Positions 43,908-52,601 of a stretch of 64,000 nucleotides of DNA are shown here, piece after piece (positions within the stretch are counted from its first letter, which is position 1; each line of letters begins with the position of its first letter). A model generated the notes under the pieces. That model saw nothing but the letters and a program-made list of their open reading frames with translations, was not told the DNA's origin and did no database searches. Location of the stretch: assembly GCF_000379625.1 (NCBI RefSeq), contig NZ_KB903248.1:1-64000 (forward strand), read 5' to 3'. Made by a program: the position numbers and the translations under genes. This DNA comes from Actinomycetospora chiangmaiensis DSM 45062. GTDB lineage: Bacteria > Actinomycetota > Actinomycetes > Mycobacteriales > Pseudonocardiaceae.

Positions 43908-45116
43908 TCAGAAGTGCTCGGCCCAGGATGCCATCCCGGGCCCCGCCGACCCCGCCGGGGACCCGCCCACGATCGGACCCAGCACCTCGTGCAGCACGCG
44001 GTCGACGAGCGCGAGGTCGTCGTCGGACAGGTCCGCCCGCGCGGTGAGACGCAGCCGCGACGTGCCCTCCGGCACCGACGGCGGGCGGAAGCACCCGGCG
44101 CGCAGCCCGGCCGCGGCGCACGCGTCGCGGGCGGCGACGGCGAGTTCGGGCTCCCCCAGCACCACGGGCACCATCGCCGCCGTCGGCTCCGCCACGCCCA
44201 GCGACGGGGCCGCGGCGCGCGCCGACGCCGCGACGGACGCCGCCGCGTGGTGCAGCGCCGAGACACGCTCGGGCTCGGTCCGGAGCACCTCGAGCGCGGC
44301 GAGCGCGGCGCCCACGCTCGTCGGGGCGAGCCCGGTGTCGAAGATGAATGCCCGGGCGGCGTCGACGAGGTGCGCGATCACGGCGGTCGACCCGAGCACC
44401 ACCCCACCCTGCGACCCGAGCGACTTCGACAGGGTCGCCGTCGTCACGACGTCGAGCTCCCCCGCCAACCCCGCCTCCGCCACGAGGCCCGCGCCGCCCG
44501 GGCCGCGGACACCGAGGCCGTGGGCGTCGTCGACGAGCAGCACCGCGCCCCGCGCCCGGCACACGGTGTGCAGCGCGCGGAGCGGGGCGAGCCCGCCGTC
44601 GACCGAGTCCACGCCGTCGGTGACCACGAGCCGACGCGCCTCCGGGGCGTCCGCCAGCACCGCGTCGACCTCGTCCGGCCGCGCGCAGCGACCCACGACC
44701 ACGCGGGCCCGCGAGAGCCGCGCCGCGTCCACCAGCGAGGCGTGCGCGGCGACGTCGCTGACGACCACCGCGCCCCGCCCGGACAGCGCGGTCACCGCGC
44801 CGAGGTTGGCGGTGTACCCGCTGGAGAACACGAGCGCGTCCGGCGCACCGACGAACTCGGCCAGCCCCGCCTCGAGCTCGGCGTGCAGTCGGGTCGAGCC
44901 GGTGACCAGCCGCGAGCCCGTGGACCCGGCGCCCCAGGTCCGGGCCGCCGCCACCGCGCCCTCGACGACCCGCGGGTCGCGGGCGAGGCCGAGGTAGTCG
45001 TTCGACGCCAGGTCCACCAGCGGCTCGACCACGTCGCGCGAGGTCAGGACCCGACGCAGGCCGGCCGCACGCCGCTCCTGCGCGGTGTCGGCCAGCCAGG
45101 CGAGGGGATCGTCCAC
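43908..45116 (-). CDS. bioF: 8-amino-7-oxononanoate synthase
   Basis: PLP enzyme condensing pimeloyl thioester with alanine in biotin synthesis. The 402-residue protein has LASNDYLGLARDPRV, STGSRLVTGST, the PLP-aspartate motif LLVDDAHGLGVRGPGG and the Schiff-base lysine in TTATLSKSLGSQGG. GTG 45116 fits the usual N terminus (VDDPLAWLADTAQERR). It is separated from bioA by the SulP-carbonic anhydrase gene. Confidence 0.94.
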   Translation of the reverse strand: MDDPLAWLADTAQERRAAGLRRVLTSRDVVEPLVDLASNDYLGLARDPRVVEGAVAAARTWGAGSTGSRLVTGSTRLHAELEAGLAEFVGAPDALVFSSGYTANLGAVTALSGRGAVVVSDVAAHASLVDAARLSRARVVVGRCARPDEVDAVLADAPEARRLVVTDGVDSVDGGLAPLRALHTVCRARGAVLLVDDAHGLGVRGPGGAGLVAEAGLAGELDVVTTATLSKSLGSQGGVVLGSTAVIAHLVDAARAFIFDTGLAPTSVGAALAALEVLRTEPERVSALHHAAASVAASARAAAPSLGVAEPTAAMVPVVLGEPELAVAARDACAAAGLRAGCFRPPSVPEGTSRLRLTARADLSDDDLALVDRVLHEVLGPIVGGSPAGSAGPGMASWAEHF

Positions 45117-45177
45117 GGACGGACAGCCTAGGCGCCCCGCCGGCACCGGCCCGGCGTCGGGAACCTCCCACGCCGAT

Positions 45178-45230
45178 GACAGGGAAGCGTCGTTGCTGCC
45201 ACCGGGTGCAAGCAACGACGCTCCGCTGTC
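45178..45230. repeat. 20-bp inverted repeat carrying the dispersed GCGTCGTTGCT core
   Basis: The left arm GACAGGGAAGCGTCGTTGCT and right arm AGCAACGACGCTCCGCTGTC pair at 18 of 20 positions, with a 13-nt loop. It begins inside the stop codon of the SulP-carbonic anhydrase gene, so it probably ends that transcript ahead of bioF. Each arm carries the core of the repeat at 13766 and 50348. Confidence 0.85.
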
Positions 45231-47685
45231 ACGAGAGCGGGCCCACCGGGAACACCGACGTCGCCGGCTCGGGGCGGGCCCCCGTCGCGCCCGCACCGAG
45301 GCGGTCGGTCGAGGCCGGGACGAAGCGGTCGCCGTCGAGGACGTGCATCCGGGCGGTCGGGATGTCGAAGAACAGCCCGACGAGGCGGACGCGGCCCTCG
45401 GCGACGGCCGCCGCGACGCCCGGGTGCCGGGCGAGGCGGTCCAGCTGCACGGCCACGTTGACCATGGCGAGCTGGTCGACGTCGCCCCGGCCGCCGGTGC
45501 GCGCGTGCTCCCCGACCGGGTGCTTCGCCGCCCACCGCGCCTGCGACTCCTGGGCGCCGGCGAGCCAGCGGCCCAGGGCGGAGTCGCCGGTGACGTCGCG
45601 GTTGACGGCCTGCATCGCGCCGCAGCCGGAGTGGCCGCAGACCACGAGGGTGGGCACCCGCAGGACGTCGAGGGCGTACTCGACGGTGGCGCCCACCGAG
45701 TCGTCCGCCTCGGTGCCCAGCGGCGCGAGGTTGCCGACGTTGCGCACGGTGAACAGGTCGCCCGGGCCCGACGAGGTGATCACGTTGGGCACGACCCGCG
45801 AGTCGCTGCAGGTGAGGAACCAGGCGTGCGGGGCCTGCCCGTCGGCGAGGTCGGACAGGTACGGCGCCACCAGGCCGGCCGCCCGGCGGTGGTACTCGCG
45901 CAGGCCGGTGAGGATCGGGTCGACCGGCTCCGACGTGCGCGGCTCCGCCCCGTCGTCGTGGTGGCCGTGGCCCCAGCCCTCGCCGTCCGTGGCGTCGTGG
46001 CGCGACTGCCACACCGACCACGGAGAGAGGAACCGCGGCACGGGACCGGGCCGCCGGTCCCCCGGCCCGCCGGCGGTCGACTCGCGGCGGGCGACCAGGC
46101 CCATCGTGCCGACCTCGTCGACGCGCACGGTGCCGCCGGCGAGCCGGTGGCGCTCCTCCCACTCCGAGAGGTGGTCGTAGGCGGCGTGGTCGAGGTAGTC
46201 GGTGACGAGGTCGACGACGACGTCGGCGCCCTCGGGAATCTGCGCGAGCCGGCGCGAGAGCCGCGGCACGGAGAGGAAGCACAGCGCGCCCTCGACGACG
46301 ACGTGCCAGGTGCCGCCCTCCTTGCGCCAGGAACGCGACGGTCCGGTCTCCTCCGGACGGGGCTCCTGGACCTCGATCGACGCCCACACCACGCGGCGCA
46401 GCACCATCAGCAGGGCGAGGCCGAGACCGAGGAGGACACCGGTGAGCAGGTCGACGAAGACCACGCCGAGGATCGTCACGACGTAGACCGGGAGCTCGCC
46501 GTGGCGGTGCAGCTCCCGCATGTGCCCGACGTCGACGAGCCTCGTGCCGATGTGGACCAGCAGCCCGGCGAGCACGGCCATCGGGATCTGCTGGACGAGG
46601 CCGAGGAGGGCGACGGAGAAGACCACGACCCAGACGCCGTGCAGCATCGCCGAGGCCCGCGTCCGGCCACCGGCGGCGACGTTGGTGGAGCTCCGGACGA
46701 TGACGCCGGTGATCGGCAGGCCGCCGAGCAGCCCGGACAGGGTGTTGCCGGCGCCCTGGCCGACGAGCTCGCGGTCGAGGTTCGTCTGCGAGCCCGGACG
46801 CATCCGGTCGACGGCGACGGCGGAGAGCAGGCTCTCGATCGACGCGATGATCGCGACGGTGAACACGCCGACGAGCACGCCACCGAGGTCGGAGGTGGGC
46901 ACGATCGGCAGGGCGATGGCGTCGAGGACGTCGCCGCCGATCTCGACCCGGACGACGGGGAGCGCGAACACCGACGCCACGACGGTCAGCGCGACGACCG
47001 CCAGCAGCGGCGCGGGGATGCCCGTGATCCAGGACGGCACCGCCTTCGGCAGCCTCGGCCACACCACCAGGACCGCGATGACGGCGAGCCCGAGCAGGGT
47101 GGCCGGGCCGGACGCGGCGAGCAGCTGCCCGGGCAGCGCGACCACGTTGGCGAACGCGTCGCCCTGCTGCTCGCCGCCGAGGACGACGTGCAGCTGGCCG
47201 AGCACGATCGTCACGCCGATGCCGGCGAGCATCCCGTGCACGACGGCGGGTGAAATCGCGAGCGCCGCCCGGCCCACCCGCGTGAGACCGAAGCCGATCT
47301 GCAGGAGTCCGGCGGCGACGGTGATGGCGCACGTGACGCCCCAGCCGAAGCGGTTGACCAGGTCGGCCACGATCACGGTGAGGCCGGCGGCGGGGCCGCT
47401 CACCTGCAACGCCGAGCCGCCGAGGGCCCCGGCGACGATGCCGCCGACGGCCGCGGCGATCAGCCCTGCGGTCAGCGGCGCGTCGGAGGCCACGGCGATG
47501 CCCAGCGACAGGGGCACCGCGACCAGGAAGACCACCAGCGAGGCCGGCAGGTCGTGGCGGATGTTCGCGCGCAGGCTCGCGAGGGCGGCGGCGGGACCGC
47601 GCGACCCGCCGCGTGGCGCGGGAGGGGGTGGGGCGGGGGTCGTGACGTCCGACGCGCGGGGCGTCGGCGGATGGGGAGCGCTCAT
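45229..47685 (-). CDS. SulP-family transporter fused to beta-carbonic anhydrase
   Basis: An 818-residue fusion. Residues ~40-450 form a SulP/SLC26-type anion transporter with 10 or more membrane helices (ASLVVFLVAVPLSLGIAVAS, GPAAGLTVIVADLVNRFGW, LLGGLPITGVIVRSSTN); a short STAS-like part follows (VVVDLVTDYLDHAAYDHL). The C-terminal ~200 residues are a beta-carbonic anhydrase with zinc ligands in FLTCSDSRVVP and VVCGHSGCGAM. The pairing suggests bicarbonate uptake linked to CO2/bicarbonate exchange. It interrupts the biotin genes; bicarbonate is the substrate of biotin carboxylases, a tempting but unproven connection. Confidence 0.92.
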   Translation of the reverse strand: MSAPHPPTPRASDVTTPAPPPPAPRGGSRGPAAALASLRANIRHDLPASLVVFLVAVPLSLGIAVASDAPLTAGLIAAAVGGIVAGALGGSALQVSGPAAGLTVIVADLVNRFGWGVTCAITVAAGLLQIGFGLTRVGRAALAISPAVVHGMLAGIGVTIVLGQLHVVLGGEQQGDAFANVVALPGQLLAASGPATLLGLAVIAVLVVWPRLPKAVPSWITGIPAPLLAVVALTVVASVFALPVVRVEIGGDVLDAIALPIVPTSDLGGVLVGVFTVAIIASIESLLSAVAVDRMRPGSQTNLDRELVGQGAGNTLSGLLGGLPITGVIVRSSTNVAAGGRTRASAMLHGVWVVVFSVALLGLVQQIPMAVLAGLLVHIGTRLVDVGHMRELHRHGELPVYVVTILGVVFVDLLTGVLLGLGLALLMVLRRVVWASIEVQEPRPEETGPSRSWRKEGGTWHVVVEGALCFLSVPRLSRRLAQIPEGADVVVDLVTDYLDHAAYDHLSEWEERHRLAGGTVRVDEVGTMGLVARRESTAGGPGDRRPGPVPRFLSPWSVWQSRHDATDGEGWGHGHHDDGAEPRTSEPVDPILTGLREYHRRAAGLVAPYLSDLADGQAPHAWFLTCSDSRVVPNVITSSGPGDLFTVRNVGNLAPLGTEADDSVGATVEYALDVLRVPTLVVCGHSGCGAMQAVNRDVTGDSALGRWLAGAQESQARWAAKHPVGEHARTGGRGDVDQLAMVNVAVQLDRLARHPGVAAAVAEGRVRLVGLFFDIPTARMHVLDGDRFVPASTDRLGAGATGARPEPATSVFPVGPLS

Positions 47686-48147
47686 GGGCGGGTTCGTCCT
47701 CCGGACGGATCGTCTCGACCACGGGTCGGCGGCGGCGTCCTCGCCGGCCCCGACCCGTGGCCCGGGGCGGTCCGAGCGGTCCTGAAGCTCTCGCCGTCGT
47801 CTCCGACGTCGACAGCGGCAGTCGTCTCGGCTGTCACTGCGTGTGGTGGCGGCCGCTCGTCGGGACCGGGGTCCGGACGGGGCGCCGGACGCAGTGTGCC
47901 GTGGTCCGATCCTCTCCCGGCCGGTTCACCCGCCGTTCACGTGACGCGCGGTACCGGGAACCGGCCATCGTCACCGCGCCCGGCCGCGGGGGGTGAGTTG
48001 CGGGCCGTCGAAGATCACGCAGCGCGCCACTCGTTTGTTCGGCCGCGTGAGGTAGGTCGCTGCGGTGCGCCGATCAGGTGAAGATGCGCTTTACCTTGTC
48101 TTGGGTGAATTCAGGGTCGCGCTTTGTCTCCCGCCGGGTCGACGAGA
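47686..48147. other. Spacer between SulP-carbonic anhydrase and bioA
   Basis: A 462-bp stretch without a credible gene. Upstream of the transporter start it holds a perfect 11-bp inverted repeat CCACGGGTCGG (47719-47729) / CCGACCCGTGG (47750-47760), a likely 5'-UTR stem or operator. The end near bioA (48075-48130) is clearly less G+C-rich than its surroundings; on the minus strand it lies just after the bioA stop. No terminator with a U-tract is obvious. Confidence 0.5.
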
Positions 48148-49476
48148 TCACCCCGCGGCCGCGGCCGCGACGACGCCCGCCGCGATGCGCTCGACGTCGT
48201 CCGGGGCGGCCACGAAGGGCGGCATCGTGTAGATCAGGTCCCGGAAGGGCCGCAGCCACACCCCGTGACGCTCCGCCGCGGCCTGCGCGGCCGGGACGTC
48301 GACGGCGTGGTCGAGCTGCACCACGCCGATCGCGCCCAGGACCCTGACGTCACGCACCCCCGCCGCCCCGCGGGCCGGGCCCAGACCTGCCGTCAGGACG
48401 TCGCCGATCCCGTCGACCTCGCCGCGCCAGTCCCGGCGCAGCAGCTCGGTGACGCTCGCGAGCGCGACCCGGGCGGCGAGCGGGTTGGCCATGAACGTCG
48501 GGCCGTGCATGAGGCCCCCGCCGCCCGCCTCCTCGCTGACCGCGGCGGCGACCGCGCCGGTGCAGAGCGCGGCGGCCATCGTCAGGTAGCCGCCGGTGAG
48601 AGCCTTCCCCACGCACATCACGTCGGGCGCGACGCCGGCGTGGTCGGCCGCGAAGAGCTCGCCCGTGCGCCCGAAGCCGGTCGCGATCTCGTCGAACACG
48701 AGCACGAGGTCGTGCCGGTCGGCGATCTCCCGCAGCGCCCGCAGGTGCCGCGGCGAGTGGAAGCGCATGCCGCCCGCACCCTGCACCACCGGCTCGACGA
48801 CGATCCCCGCGAGCTCGTCGGCGTGCCGCTCGGCGAGAGCCGCGAGGTGCTCGTCGTAGGCCGGGTCGTAGGCGGCCGGCGGGGCGTCGGCGAACACCTG
48901 CTCGGGCAGGAAGCCCTGCCAGAGCGCGTGCATCCCGCCGTCGGGATCGCAGACGCTCATCGCGGCGAACGTGTCGCCGTGGTAGCCGCCGCGCCACGTC
49001 ATCATCCGCGTGCGGCCCGGGCGGCCGCGGGCGCGCTGGTACTGCAGGCACATCTTGACCGCGACCTCGATCGAGATCGACCCGGAGTCGGCCAGGAAGA
49101 CGTGCTCGAGCGGCGCCGGGGTGATCTCCACGAGGCGCGTCGCGAGCTCGACCGCCGGGTGGTGGGTCAGCCCGCCGAACATGACGTGGCTGAACGCGTC
49201 GGCGTGCAGCGCGGCGTCGAGCGCGGGGTGGCGGTAGCCGTGGACGGCCGCCCACCACGAGCTCATCCCGTCGATCAGCTCGCGCCCGTCGTCGAGGGTC
49301 AGCCGTACGCCTCGTGCGTCGGTGACGACGAGCGGGTCCGTGCGGCCCGGCATCGGGCCGTAGGGGTGCCACACGTGCCGGCGGTCGAGGGCGCGCACCG
49401 GGTCCGGGTCCGAGGTCGAGGGCGGGCGGAGCGACGGGAGGGGACGGCCTGACACCCCTGCGACGGTATCGCTCAC
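48148..49476 (-). CDS. bioA: Adenosylmethionine-8-amino-7-oxononanoate aminotransferase
   Basis: PLP aminotransferase making 7,8-diaminopelargonate with SAM as amino donor. The 442-residue protein has the BioA-specific HVWHPYGPM and [36 protein letters not shown], the [11 protein letters not shown] aspartate motif and the lysine in [12 protein letters not shown]. It is 15 bp from the divergent PaaX-like regulator gene, so the promoters must lie inside the coding sequences or one transcript is leaderless. Confidence 0.96.
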   Translation of the reverse strand: MSDTVAGVSGRPLPSLRPPSTSDPDPVRALDRRHVWHPYGPMPGRTDPLVVTDARGVRLTLDDGRELIDGMSSWWAAVHGYRHPALDAALHADAFSHVMFGGLTHHPAVELATRLVEITPAPLEHVFLADSGSISIEVAVKMCLQYQRARGRPGRTRMMTWRGGYHGDTFAAMSVCDPDGGMHALWQGFLPEQVFADAPPAAYDPAYDEHLAALAERHADELAGIVVEPVVQGAGGMRFHSPRHLRALREIADRHDLVLVFDEIATGFGRTGELFAADHAGVAPDVMCVGKALTGGYLTMAAALCTGAVAAAVSEEAGGGGLMHGPTFMANPLAARVALASVTELLRRDWRGEVDGIGDVLTAGLGPARGAAGVRDVRVLGAIGVVQLDHAVDVPAAQAAAERHGVWLRPFRDLIYTMPPFVAAPDDVERIAAGVVAAAAAG

Positions 49477-49491
49477 CTACGATCATCGACC

Positions 49492-50334
49492 ATGACGGCG
49501 GGGGCGGCGGGCGACGCGTTCTCGCGCCGCCGTGAGGTCGCGGCCACCAGCGCCCGCTCGCTGCTGCTCACCGTGCTGGGCGAGTTCGTGCTCCCCGCGG
49601 GCGAGCCGGTCTGGACCCAGACCCTGCTCGACGCGCTCGGCCGCGTCGGCGTCGAGGAGAAGTCGGCCCGCCAGGCGCTGGCCCGGACGGCCGCCGACGA
49701 CGTGGTGGTCTCCGAGCGTTCCGGACGACGGGTGCGGTGGTCGCTGACCGACTCCGGCCGCCGGTTGCTGTCCGAGGGCGCCGCCCGGATCTACGGGCAC
49801 GGCACGCCGCGCGAGGCGTGGGACGGGCGGTGGCTGGTGCTCGTCGTCAGCGTCCCCGAGGCGCAACGGGCGCTCCGCCACCAGCTCCGGACCCAGCTCG
49901 CGTGGGCCGGCCTGGGATCGCCCGCACCCGGGGTGTGGGTGTGCCCGGACGCGTCACGGGTCGGCGAAGCGCACCGGGCGCTCGTCGACGTCGGGCTCGA
50001 CTCGTCCGCGCTCGTCGTGGTCGGCGGCACCCACGGCGGGCTGTCCGACGCCGAGCTCGTGGCCCAGGCGTGGGACCTGCGCGAGGTCGAGGCGCGCTAC
50101 GCGGCGTTCGTCGACCAGTTCGCCGACCTCGCGCCGGAGGCGGACGGCGGGGTGCTCGCCGCCCAGGTCCGGCTCGTCGACGCGTGGCGGCGCTTCCCGT
50201 TCCTCGACCCGCAACTGCCGGCCGAACTCCTGCCCGGGGACTGGGTCGGCGCCCGCGCGGCCGAGGTGTTCCACGCCCGCCACGAGGCGTGGGCGCCCGG
50301 TGCCCAGGCGGCGTTCGCGGCCCTGGCGGGCTGA
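49492..50334 (+). CDS. PaaX-family transcriptional regulator
   Basis: A 280-residue regulator: N-terminal winged helix (about 20-90, ARSLLLTVLGEFVLPAGEPV, GVEEKSARQALARTAADDVV) and a PaaX-type C-terminal part (WDGRWLVLVVSVPEAQRALR, GVWVCPDASRVGEAHRAL). PaaX proteins repress phenylacetate or other aromatic acid genes by sensing acyl-CoAs. No paa genes are nearby; the only divergent neighbour is bioA. GTG/ATG choice: ATG 49492. Confidence 0.85.
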   Translation: MTAGAAGDAFSRRREVAATSARSLLLTVLGEFVLPAGEPVWTQTLLDALGRVGVEEKSARQALARTAADDVVVSERSGRRVRWSLTDSGRRLLSEGAARIYGHGTPREAWDGRWLVLVVSVPEAQRALRHQLRTQLAWAGLGSPAPGVWVCPDASRVGEAHRALVDVGLDSSALVVVGGTHGGLSDAELVAQAWDLREVEARYAAFVDQFADLAPEADGGVLAAQVRLVDAWRRFPFLDPQLPAELLPGDWVGARAAEVFHARHEAWAPGAQAAFAALAG

Positions 50335-50347
50335 GCCCCTCCCGGGT

Positions 50348-50400
50348 TGGCAGCGAAGCGTCGTTGCTGGCGTCCAGTGGCAGGGAAACCACGTCGTCGG
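50348..50400. repeat. Dispersed ~52-bp repeat, copy 2
   Basis: Starts TGGCAGCGAAGCGTCGTTGC and continues TGGCGTCCAGTGGCAGG with a CCACGTCGTC end. Nearly identical to the reverse complement of 13766-13817. It lies between the convergent ends of the PaaX-like and FhuF-like genes. Confidence 0.85.
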
Positions 50401-50435
50401 GCGCCCCGACCCGCACCGACCCGTCGTCGGGCCGG

Positions 50436-51137
50436 TCAGGGCGCACGCCTCCCCCGCCGGACGTCGGCACCGGCCCGGTACGCGCCGAGCGGACAGTCGC
50501 GGCAGGTGTGCCCGCCGGGGACGCGGTAGGCCAGGCAGCAGGTCCGGCGACGGTGCTCGGGCGGACCGCCCTGCACCCCGGCCAGCGGGCGCACGGCGAG
50601 GAGCCCGCCGACGAGGTCGCGCACGGCCTCGCACCGCGCGGGGTCCGTGCGCTCCACCACCCGCCCCACCTTCACCACGGTCGCCACGACCTCGCCCCAC
50701 AGCAGCGGCTCGGAGACCCCCGTGACCGCCCGGAGGGCGTCGACCAGCGCGCCGAGCGGGCCGAGCACCTCGCGGGCCACCTCGTCCGGCCGGGGGCTCG
50801 CGACGACGCGCGGTCCGTCGGTCCACCAGCCGCCGTGCTCGGGCCCGCGCCAGCGCAGGTCGCCCTCGGCGAGCAGGAGCAGGACCCCGTGGAGCGCGGC
50901 CGCGCCGAGGACCGGCGCGACCAGCCGTGCCGTCCACGCCCCGTGCAGCCAGGACGCCGCGACCCGGTCCTCGCCCGTGCCCAGCCGCTCCCGGCCGTGG
51001 GCCACCCGGTCCCGCAGGAGCGCCGGTTCCGCGACGAGACGGGCGAGCGGGACGGCCGCCGCGTCCACGGGCCCGGTCGAGAGCGCGAAGGCCGGTCCCA
51101 GCGCGGCGAGGTCCGCGAGGACGGCGGACGTGCTCAC
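50436..51137 (-). CDS. FhuF-like (2Fe-2S) protein
   Basis: A 233-residue protein with the FhuF C-terminal cluster motif CC-x10-C-x2-C (CCLAYRVPGGHTCRDCPLG). FhuF is a ferric siderophore reductase. The rest (AASWLHGAWTARLVAPVLGA, DLVGGLLAVRPLAGVQGG) fits the family's helical body. No siderophore transporter or synthesis gene is near. GTG 51137 overlaps the upstream stop (GTGA), so it is the last gene of the amidase/tubulin-like run, suggesting an iron or electron-transfer role there. Confidence 0.78.
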   Translation of the reverse strand: MSTSAVLADLAALGPAFALSTGPVDAAAVPLARLVAEPALLRDRVAHGRERLGTGEDRVAASWLHGAWTARLVAPVLGAAALHGVLLLLAEGDLRWRGPEHGGWWTDGPRVVASPRPDEVAREVLGPLGALVDALRAVTGVSEPLLWGEVVATVVKVGRVVERTDPARCEAVRDLVGGLLAVRPLAGVQGGPPEHRRRTCCLAYRVPGGHTCRDCPLGAYRAGADVRRGRRAP

Positions 51138-51661
51138 GGCAACGCGCCGGCGGCGCACCAGTCCCGGGTCGAGCGGTGGCGGCCCAGGCCGAGGACGACG
51201 AACTCGTCGGCCCGCCCGACCGACTGCACCCCGAGGTAGCGCAACGCCTGGACGATCGGGCTGCCGCTCGCCGGGTCGGGCGTCGAGACCGGGAACGGGT
51301 CCTCGGGCAGCAGGAGCTCCGGCCCGTAGACCGGTCGGCAGTCCAGCCACGCCGCGGCGGACTGCCGGCCGAGGCCGCCCGCGTACTCGGCCTCCACGTA
51401 GACGACGGTGCCGCGGCGCGAGGACGCGGTGAGCACGGCGGCGACCCCGGAGGACAGCCGGTCGAACGCCCACTCCGCCTCGATCGGGAAGCCGGGCAGG
51501 TCGATCGCGGCGAACAGTTCCTCGCACAGCGGCAGCAGCGCGAGCTCGGCCCCGTCGAGCAGCGTCGGCCGGGCGTGCGGGAACCGCTCCACGACGGGCT
51601 CGAGCACCTCGGGTGCGGCGATCACCCCGTGCAGCTCGTAGGTGCTGCCGACGGCCGTCAC
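51134..51661 (-). CDS. Hypothetical protein (175 aa) in the amidase/tubulin-like cluster
   Basis: I do not recognise this family. The product starts MTAVGSTYELHGVIAAPEVL; the middle contains LSSGVAAVLTASSRRGTVVY, and it ends RHRSTRDWCAAGALP. It is soluble, mildly acidic, with no signal peptide and few cysteines. Both ends overlap neighbours (GTGA with the 102-aa gene upstream, GTGA with the FhuF-like gene downstream), so it is certainly in the operon. It may be an accessory or binding protein. Confidence 0.7.
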   Translation of the reverse strand: MTAVGSTYELHGVIAAPEVLEPVVERFPHARPTLLDGAELALLPLCEELFAAIDLPGFPIEAEWAFDRLSSGVAAVLTASSRRGTVVYVEAEYAGGLGRQSAAAWLDCRPVYGPELLLPEDPFPVSTPDPASGSPIVQALRYLGVQSVGRADEFVVLGLGRHRSTRDWCAAGALP

Positions 51662-51966
51662 TCCAGGATCCCCAGGTGCTTGAGGACGTGCGCGACCGAC
51701 GTCGCCCGGACGTCGGCCACCATCGTCCGGTACTCCTCGGCGAACAGACCGGCGTGCCGGGTCATGCGGTCCGACTCGACGAGCGCGACGGCCTTCTCCA
51801 GGTGCGCGCGGGCCAGCCGGTCGTGCCACAGGGAGTGCCGGATGTGGACGAACTCGTCGTCCACGGCAGTGATCCGCAGGGTCTTGCCCCCGGCCACCGT
51901 CGGGATCTCCCCGCCGTCGCCGAAGTCGCGTTGCAGGCCGGTCCAGTCCAACGGCACGGTGGTCAC
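51658..51966 (-). CDS. Small protein family member A (102 aa)
   Basis: One of three homologous small proteins in this cluster (others at 54411 and 59276). Shared pattern: an N-terminal W...L...F.G....P, then IRHSLWHDRLARAHLEKAVA, LVESDRMTRHAG and a final VLKHLGIL. Acidic, soluble, no known domain. Start GTG overlaps the sigma-like gene's stop; stop overlaps the 175-aa gene. Repeated association with tubulin-like or amidase genes suggests an adaptor or small subunit. Confidence 0.7.
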   Translation of the reverse strand: MTTVPLDWTGLQRDFGDGGEIPTVAGGKTLRITAVDDEFVHIRHSLWHDRLARAHLEKAVALVESDRMTRHAGLFAEEYRTMVADVRATSVAHVLKHLGILE

Positions 51967-52436
51967 TCCCTCGGCGTCGGGTCGCCGACGTGGCGGGTGG
52001 CGAGCTCGGACATGTGCTGCAGGACCGCCGCCCGGCGGCGCGCCGCGGTCGGGACGTCGCACCGGGAGCGGGCGGCGAGCTCGTCGTCGTCGACCCCCTC
52101 CACGCAGCACAGGACGAAGTCCGTCTGCAGCGCGCGCGGCAGGTCGGTGAGGGCACCGCGCAGTGGCCCGAAGGACGCGCGGCAGGTCCGGCCGGCCTGC
52201 GCGTCCGCGATCCCCGCCTCGGCGAGCTTCGCGATGCGCCCGGAGTAGGGCAGGCCCCAGTAGCGGAACACCCCGGGTCGCGCGACGAGCCCGCCCGCGA
52301 CACGGACCGCGACCCCGGCCGCCGCCTCCGGGTCGCCGAGCCGGACGCGGCAGGTGTACGAGACCGCCTCGTAGGTGGCGGTGACGCGGTCGATCCACGC
52401 CGCGTACTCGGGGACGAGATCGTCGCGGTCCACCAC
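51963..52436 (-). CDS. Sigma-factor-like protein (157 aa), function uncertain
   Basis: The C-terminal part (LPRALQTDFVLCCVEGVDDD, ELAARSRCDVPTAARRRAAV) has the pattern of ECF sigma region 4, and the N-terminal helices (YEAVSYTCRVRLGDPEAAAG) loosely resemble region 2. It is short for an ECF factor and lacks a clear region 2.4, so it may be a degenerate sigma or only a helical protein. GTG 52436 starts 6 nt after a 29-aa ORF; its stop overlaps paralog A. If functional it could control this cluster. Confidence 0.5.
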   Translation of the reverse strand: MVDRDDLVPEYAAWIDRVTATYEAVSYTCRVRLGDPEAAAGVAVRVAGGLVARPGVFRYWGLPYSGRIAKLAEAGIADAQAGRTCRASFGPLRGALTDLPRALQTDFVLCCVEGVDDDELAARSRCDVPTAARRRAAVLQHMSELATRHVGDPTPRE

Positions 52437-52442
52437 GGTGCC

Positions 52443-52532
52443 CTAGCCCGCGGCGATCGCCGCGACGACGGTGGAGAGCTGCACGCGCTCACCGCGCAAC
52501 CAGCTCGGCGGGGACGGGGCGATCGAGGTCAC
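52443..52532 (-). CDS. Small ORF (29 aa) downstream of the first tubulin-like gene
   Basis: A GTG with AGAGGA about 8 nt upstream opens a 29-residue frame: MTSIAPSPPSWLRG, then ERVQLSTVVAAIAAG and TAG. It fits exactly between the tubulin-like stop (52602) and the next gene (52436). The C-terminal half could be a short hydrophobic helix. It could be a leader, a small membrane peptide or a peptide substrate; no family is recognised. Confidence 0.4.
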   Translation of the reverse strand: MTSIAPSPPSWLRGERVQLSTVVAAIAAG

Positions 52533-52601
52533 GCGGCATTCCTCTCCGGATGCTGCCGGGGCGCCCCGCCGACGGCGCGGCACCCCGGGACGATCGACGG
52601 G

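Noticed and set aside
48078-48347. Possible short gene at the end of bioA (plus strand)
   Set aside because: Only the first ~20 codons are in less G+C-rich DNA; the rest is Arg/Pro-rich antisense of bioA with no ribosome-binding site.
52450-52463. GCGGCGATCGCCGC palindrome in the 29-aa ORF
   Set aside because: A 14-bp perfect palindrome, but made of GCGATCGC-type sequence that is frequent in such G+C-rich coding DNA; no reason to call it a site.
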